Origin: Paractinoplanes aksuensis
Lineage (GTDB): Bacteria; Actinomycetota; Actinomycetes; Mycobacteriales; Micromonosporaceae
Direction: 5' to 3'
NCBI RefSeq assembly: GCF_024137025.1
Contig: NZ_JAMYJR010000047.1
Location: 1 to 64,000, forward strand
Length of the DNA stretch: 64,000 nt
Shown: positions 60,500 through 64,000 of the stretch, piece after piece
Layout of the letters: every line of letters starts with the position of its first letter
Numbering within the stretch: position 1 is the stretch's first letter
The notes under the pieces: model-generated
What the model saw: only the letters and a program-made list of their open reading frames with translations
What the model was told of the DNA's origin: nothing
The model's database searches: none
Translations under genes and position numbers: made by a program

Positions 60500-61828
60500 T
60501 CACTCCGATACGGCCCATGGGACTCTCTCGGTATCGCTGTAGTAGCCAAAAGGTGGAACTTGACCGGAAATTGAACCGTCATAGCCAACACGGTTCAAAA
60601 TGAGCAAAAAAAGGTAATAGCGAGTTAGGAACCACGCATCGACCATCAGGCCCGGAATGTGGTATACCTCGTCGCGCGGAGACTTAGGATGCACCAACCG
60701 ATTGCGGACCTTGACTAGAGCGGCAGGGCCATCCATTCCCCTCTCTCGCGCCACAAATTCTTTAAGGGCCGGCAGATCGAAATCATCGACACTCGGTGAA
60801 ATCTTGGCGAGAGCGAGGATTTTTTGCAGCTTTCGAGCACCCGTCCATGAACGGCCTTCAAAATCGGCTCGCCTAACAACTCCGTCGAGCACGAGCGCAA
60901 TCCACGCTATGTTCTCAAGAGCTGCAAATGCAGTAGTTATTCTCTGTTCGACGAAACCGTCTTGAGTGGCTTGGATAGCTGAGACCATCTGGAACCTAAG
61001 CGGCCCGTTCTCACCTTCCGATGAAAGCGCCACCAGCGATAACTCTAGATAGCGAAGAAGATCGCTGCTAGAACGGTGGTAGATGACCGCTTGGCCTACC
61101 GCCTTTGCCGGATCGCACAGCGGGCTCGACCAAGACTCCCAAGCCAAGCCGCCTTCTTTCGAGTATCCCACTGGGAGCGCAGGTGACACCCATCGCCCCA
61201 GGGCAAACGACATCGAGACTCTTAGGTAGTCAAGAAAAGTAGAAATAGATTCTACCGAGAATTCATTACCGTCAACACGCGACACCTTCATGACATGAGT
61301 TATGGCATATACGTTGTCGACGTTCGTATTTTCGAACGCCTCCTTATGATCCCGCCTTCGATCAATTACAACATTCCAGCCGAGAGATTCGAAAGCTAGC
61401 CTGCCCGCCCATGTCGCTCGTCCACCTTCGTTGCTTTCCGTTAAAGGGATTCTGCCAGCAGTATCTGGCAAGTTTATCCAGTGGGTTATTACATGGTCGA
61501 GCTTGGCTCCTGAAGAAAACTCCGCATGATTGATCCACCCGCGACTAAAGGATGACTTGAAAGCCTCAATCCTCCGCGCAGCCCCATTCTTATCGACCGA
61601 CATCGAAAATGGATCCATTGGCCCAACCAAATCGTCCGACTCGCTAAGAACTCGCCACAGCAGTCTCGGACCGGAGCCGAAGGAGAGTTCAATGACGCCT
61701 TGGTGGTCAGTGTCAGTGACTCCACCAATGCGACCTTGGTAGAGCCGAACGGGTTGACCTGGAGGGTTGAATCCATATACCCCCTGCGTCGGCGATTGCG
61801 GTTGGCGTAGTTCGGCCTGCGGCTCCAT
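60500..61828 (-). CDS. HEPN-like protein, probable defence cargo
   Basis: A 442-residue protein from ATG 61828, preceded by GGGGAG. The DNA is clearly AT-richer than its surroundings, a sign of separate acquisition. The N-terminal two thirds form an unrecognised alpha/beta region. The C-terminal part is helical (FAALENIAWIALVLDGVV; ARKLQKILALAKISP) and has VRNRLVHPK, with Arg 375 and His 380 forming the Rx4H motif of HEPN ribonucleases. The two-part plan resembles ApeA-like anti-phage proteins, but I cannot confirm family membership. It lies alone beside attR, a typical cargo slot. Confidence 0.75.
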   Translation of the reverse strand: MEPQAELRQPQSPTQGVYGFNPPGQPVRLYQGRIGGVTDTDHQGVIELSFGSGPRLLWRVLSESDDLVGPMDPFSMSVDKNGAARRIEAFKSSFSRGWINHAEFSSGAKLDHVITHWINLPDTAGRIPLTESNEGGRATWAGRLAFESLGWNVVIDRRRDHKEAFENTNVDNVYAITHVMKVSRVDGNEFSVESISTFLDYLRVSMSFALGRWVSPALPVGYSKEGGLAWESWSSPLCDPAKAVGQAVIYHRSSSDLLRYLELSLVALSSEGENGPLRFQMVSAIQATQDGFVEQRITTAFAALENIAWIALVLDGVVRRADFEGRSWTGARKLQKILALAKISPSVDDFDLPALKEFVARERGMDGPAALVKVRNRLVHPKSPRDEVYHIPGLMVDAWFLTRYYLFLLILNRVGYDGSISGQVPPFGYYSDTERVPWAVSE

Positions 61829-62145
61829 GGCAGCTCCCCTTAACGACCCTGCTGCCTCGACCTGAGCAGCCGAACAGAATACGCTCGGATGCCCGAGTCA
61901 AGCAACTTGTAATCCGTCTCGATGGAGACAAACCCGTGTCTCAGACGTCACGCAGTCCCGCCATCAGCCGCACACACGCCTAAGGCGGACACAGAGGGCA
62001 CCTTCACGGCTTCGCCACAGCGAGACACCGGCGGCGCGGACGGGCCATTAGCAGGCCATTACTCCATGCCTCGTGAGGTCACACGAGGCCACTCAGTGAC
62101 CGGCCGAACTGGACTCGGAAGCACCGGCAACGCCGGCTTATACGG
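61829..62145. other. Element right end, non-coding
   Basis: It contains the upstream region of the HEPN-like gene (61829-61900) and the right arm repeat at 62042-62061. I see no gene. Confidence 0.6.
62042..62061. repeat. Right arm-type repeat, candidate integrase/excisionase site
   Basis: GGGCCATTAGCAGGCCATTA, 84 bp inside attR, 19 of 20 identical to the repeat at 46743-46762 and in the same orientation. Confidence 0.7.
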
Positions 62146-62187
62146 TTCCCAAGCTGACAGTGCGGGTTCGATTCCCGTCACCCGCTC
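62146..62187. other. attR core (42 bp)
   Basis: Exact copy of 46626-46667. Only the 3' part of tRNA-Gly is present, so this is not a second tRNA gene. Host DNA resumes at 62188 with GTCGG rather than CCA. Confidence 0.95.
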
Positions 62188-62193
62188 GTCGGT

Positions 62194-62263
62194 GAGAGGC
62201 CCGTGTTCGCGGAAAGCGCGAACCGGGCCTCCTCGCATATCTGCCTGGGGGCCGAGCCCCCAG
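62194..62263 (+). terminator. Original host terminator region of tRNA-Gly, displaced
   Basis: GAGGCCCG-T-GTTCGCG, loop GAAAG, CGCGAAC-CGGGCCTC is a near-perfect 15-bp stem at 62194-62232. A second hairpin CTGGGGGC-CGA-GCCCCCAG follows at 62245-62263. Before insertion the first would have lain seven bases after the tRNA. From here to 62559 I see no gene, only GGCTCGGCTTCGCC-type repeats. Confidence 0.75.
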
Positions 62264-62559
62264 ACCCCACGGTGCGGTGATTGCTGTGAGTTAGTTGGCT
62301 CGGCTTCGCCGTCGGGGCTGGGTGGGTGAGGAGTCGGCTCGGCTTCGCCATTGCTGGCCCGCGTTGTCGGTGCACCGGCGAGAGGCTGGTGCAGTCGGAG
62401 GCTCCGGCGAGGGGAGCTTGGTCGAGCTGTCGACCTTGGTGTGCCAGGGCGGTTGGTCTCAGCGTGCCTAGCGCCACGGCCTGCTGCGGGGCGCCGAGGT
62501 TCAGCATGGACGTGACGTCGAACGCGCCCGAGGCCTCGCGGTCGTGGCCGGTCGGGTCG

Positions 62560-62999
62560 TTATGGGTGGCGGGGTTTGGGTTTCCGGCGCTGCGCGGTTT
62601 GGCTGTTGGGGGTCAGGTCTTCGACGCTGAGTGTCAGGCAGTTCAGGATCTTGGCCAAGGTTGTTCGTTGGACCGGGGTCAGGGCGTTGGTGAAGACCGC
62701 GGCGTCGATGTCTGCTGTTCGGCAGATTTGGGCTATCTCTTGGATCTTGCCGTGTGTCAGCAGCGTCCGGCGGGAGAAGGGCTGAGACATTCGGGCGGCC
62801 CCGCCTGGGCGCTCGTTCCATCGGTCGGAGCGGCCCCGGCGCTGGACGAATTGGTACACCACGCGGCCGCCGTGGGTCCTGACCGAAGCGGCGAGTTCGT
62901 CCAAGCGGAGCTGGTAGTCCTTTTCTTGGCGGAGAACAGACCGATGACTACGACGTCCGCGCCGGTGAGCGGGTGATCGAGGCTTCGGTACTGCTTCAC
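62560..62999 (-). pseudogene. Truncated, frameshifted HflX-like N-terminal fragment
   Basis: The minus strand encodes GADVVVIGLFSAK in one frame and then KDYQLRLDELAASVRTHGGR in another; the switch is near 62930 at GCCAAGAAAAGGACTAC, where one G appears lost. After it come VVYQFVQRRGRSD, FSRRTLLTHGKIQEIAQICR and ALTPVQRTTLAKIL, the HflX N-terminal domain pattern. A stop follows at 62560 and no GTPase domain exists. A non-functional remnant in decayed host DNA. Confidence 0.8.
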
Positions 63000-63102
63000 C
63001 CCGGCATGATGGCCTTTTGCGGCGCTTCCGGGCCACGGCTTTTGGGGCCGACGCCGTTGGCTGCGTTGTTCGCAGGTGGGTGGTGTTGGGGCCTGCGTGC
63101 AG

Positions 63103-63621
63103 TTAAGCGCCGGGGGCGGAGCCGATGATCACGATGGTCAGGTTGGCCCAGCCGTTGCGGTCGGCGCCGGGTGGGGGTGGGCGCATCATCGTCAGGCGGA
63201 CTTGGCGGGGCCACCAGCGGGTTGGTTCTTCCCAGGTGCACTCGAGGATTCGGGCTTCCGGGTTGTCGGCGCAGTCGGTGGTGGGGGTCCAGTGGTCCAA
63301 CTGGGTGGCTACCAGCATTTTGGACTGTAGCCACGGGGAGTTCGGTGGCATCGAGTACGTGCGGACGGTTGCGGGGCCGCGGTCGTTGCGTAGGGACAGG
63401 GCGATGATGGCGGCCCTGTTGTCGACGACCGTTTCGTACTGTTCGCCCTCGGGGAGCTGGGTTGTTGCGCCGGCGGGCGGGACGATCTTGTGCGGTGTTC
63501 CGGCAGCGTTCCAGCGGATGAAGGCGAGCACCGCTGGGACGAGCAGCATGACGACCCCGACACCCGCTATGGCGGCACCCAGGCGCCGTCGACCGATCCG
63601 CACAAACCGGAGTGTAGGCAA
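63103..63621 (-). CDS. Membrane-anchored hypothetical protein, 172 residues
   Basis: One N-terminal helix (about 14-36, LGAAIAGVGVVMLLVPAVLAFI) after a basic stretch (RIGRRR) makes a signal anchor. The outer domain has two Cys (TDCADN and LECTWEE) and ends RPPPPGADRNGWANLTIVII. The start may instead be a GTG a few codons in. No family recognised. A 110-bp copy of its 3' part lies at 31230-31340, so this sequence has been duplicated within the chromosome. Confidence 0.7.
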   Translation of the reverse strand: MPTLRFVRIGRRRLGAAIAGVGVVMLLVPAVLAFIRWNAAGTPHKIVPPAGATTQLPEGEQYETVVDNRAAIIALSLRNDRGPATVRTYSMPPNSPWLQSKMLVATQLDHWTPTTDCADNPEARILECTWEEPTRWWPRQVRLTMMRPPPPGADRNGWANLTIVIIGSAPGA

Positions 63622-63765
63622 CCTCCACCAACCTGGCCGCGGTGAGCAGGGCCCTCACCGGAGAACGCCCACCAGCCACCAGCACCACGGCGACAATGCT
63701 CAGGGCACAAACTCTGGCCACGCCGGCGACAGTAGCCAAGACGCACTAACGATGGGGGACCGTCA

Positions 63766-64000
63766 ATGGGTTGGCCGACCGACTGGGACGCGATGGTGGA
63801 CGGCTCTGCCTGCCCGCACTGCGCCGAAGGCCGACCGGACGAAACCCCCCGCAAGATCCGGATCGGGAGTAGCGCGGTCACCGACATCTATGTTCCTCGG
63901 CGAGCGCTCGTTCGCAATTATGCAACTATATGACGGCCGGGAATATCGTTCCCCACCTGCACACCCACGTGACCGCTCGCTACCGCGGCGATCCCGCGCC
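63766..64000 (+). pseudogene. HIT-family gene with internal deletion (runs off window)
   Basis: ATG 63766 begins MGWPTDWDAMVDGSACPHCA, then EGRPDETP, the start of actinobacterial HIT-family hydrolases. The frame stops at 63937 after VRNYATI. At once, in another frame, AGNIVPHLHTHVTARYRGDP appears, carrying the HIT motif HLHTH. About 60 residues that normally separate these parts are missing. The end is beyond the window. Confidence 0.75.

Larger units (their letters stand above)
46626..62187. mobile_element. AICE (integrative and conjugative element) in tRNA-Gly
   Basis: The 15.56-kb element is bounded by the 42-bp cores. Next to attL it has a tyrosine integrase and a small excisionase. A replication module (primase-polymerase, RepA-like ATPase) and a single FtsK/TraSA-type translocase follow. 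Spread-type membrane genes and a GntR (KorSA-like) regulator complete the backbone. This is the set expected of actinomycete ICEs that transfer as double-stranded DNA without a type IV secretion system. Cargo lies at both ends: DUF3800 on the left, a HEPN-like gene on the right. Internal genes run mostly leftward in one tight cluster with overlaps. All core genes look intact, so it may be mobile. Confidence 0.93.

Noticed and set aside
62146..62187. A second tRNA-Gly gene
   Set aside because: Only the 3' 42 bases are present, with no D arm or 5' acceptor strand; it is the attR core.
62326..62976. 216-codon frame on the plus strand over the HflX fragment
   Set aside because: The minus strand shows clear HflX family sequence; the plus frame has no recognisable domain and is probably a shadow.

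Overview
The window is GC-rich throughout, uses GTG starts and GTGA/TGATG gene overlaps, and carries actinobacterial hallmarks: HspR with its inverted-repeat operators, DUF6458, an F420-type LLM oxidoreductase, dynamin-like GTPase pairs and KorSA/TraSA-type element genes. I infer a chromosomal segment of a Micromonosporaceae actinomycete, possibly Actinoplanes-like. The genus is a guess from protein style, not a database result.

Region 1 (1-24.4 kb) is core chromosome. It starts with two adjacent four-helix membrane proteins with proline-rich repeat tails. Then come clpB, an MFS exporter, a coupled cation:proton antiporter pair, and the dnaK-grpE-dnaJ-hspR heat-shock operon. HspR-type operators (TTGAG-N9-CTCAA) precede both clpB and dnaK, so one regulator probably links both disaggregase arms. 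Two dynamin-like GTPases and an unknown protein follow. A large perfect palindrome precedes a bkdA-bkdB-bkdC branched-chain 2-oxoacid dehydrogenase operon that has no E3 gene.

Region 2 (24.4-46.6 kb) holds a 46-residue mini-protein, a 1313-residue low-complexity membrane protein with about 18 FGSARP units, and a thioredoxin-NHL protein. An NTPase follows, then a decayed stretch (31.2-33.0 kb) with an APH-family kinase between relics of genes that are intact elsewhere in the window. After that come the pxpB-pxpC-pxpA 5-oxoprolinase operon, a hemolysin III protein, an HxlR regulator divergent from its quinone-reductase-like target, sixA, a FadE-type acyl-CoA dehydrogenase with two TetR-like boxes, a SpoIIE phosphatase, dcd, and a flavin split-barrel gene behind a perfect SOS box.

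Region 3 (46.6-62.2 kb) is a 15.6-kb actinomycete integrative and conjugative element (AICE) in the 3' end of tRNA-Gly(CCC), bounded by identical 42-bp att cores. From the left it carries a DUF3800 cargo gene, two homologous long hairpins, integrase, excisionase, a RepA-like ATPase, a primase-polymerase, small accessory genes, a cytosine methyltransferase, a TraSA/FtsK-type DNA translocase, spread genes, and a GntR regulator with three operators. A HAD phosphatase and an AT-richer HEPN-type cargo gene complete it. Several cis signals of the element are visible: arm-type repeats beside both att cores, a repeat cluster at the end of the translocase gene that could be the transfer locus, and regulator operators.

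Region 4 (62.2-64 kb), to the right of attR, is decayed host DNA: a frameshifted HflX-like fragment, a membrane-anchored unknown protein, and a HIT-family gene with an internal deletion.
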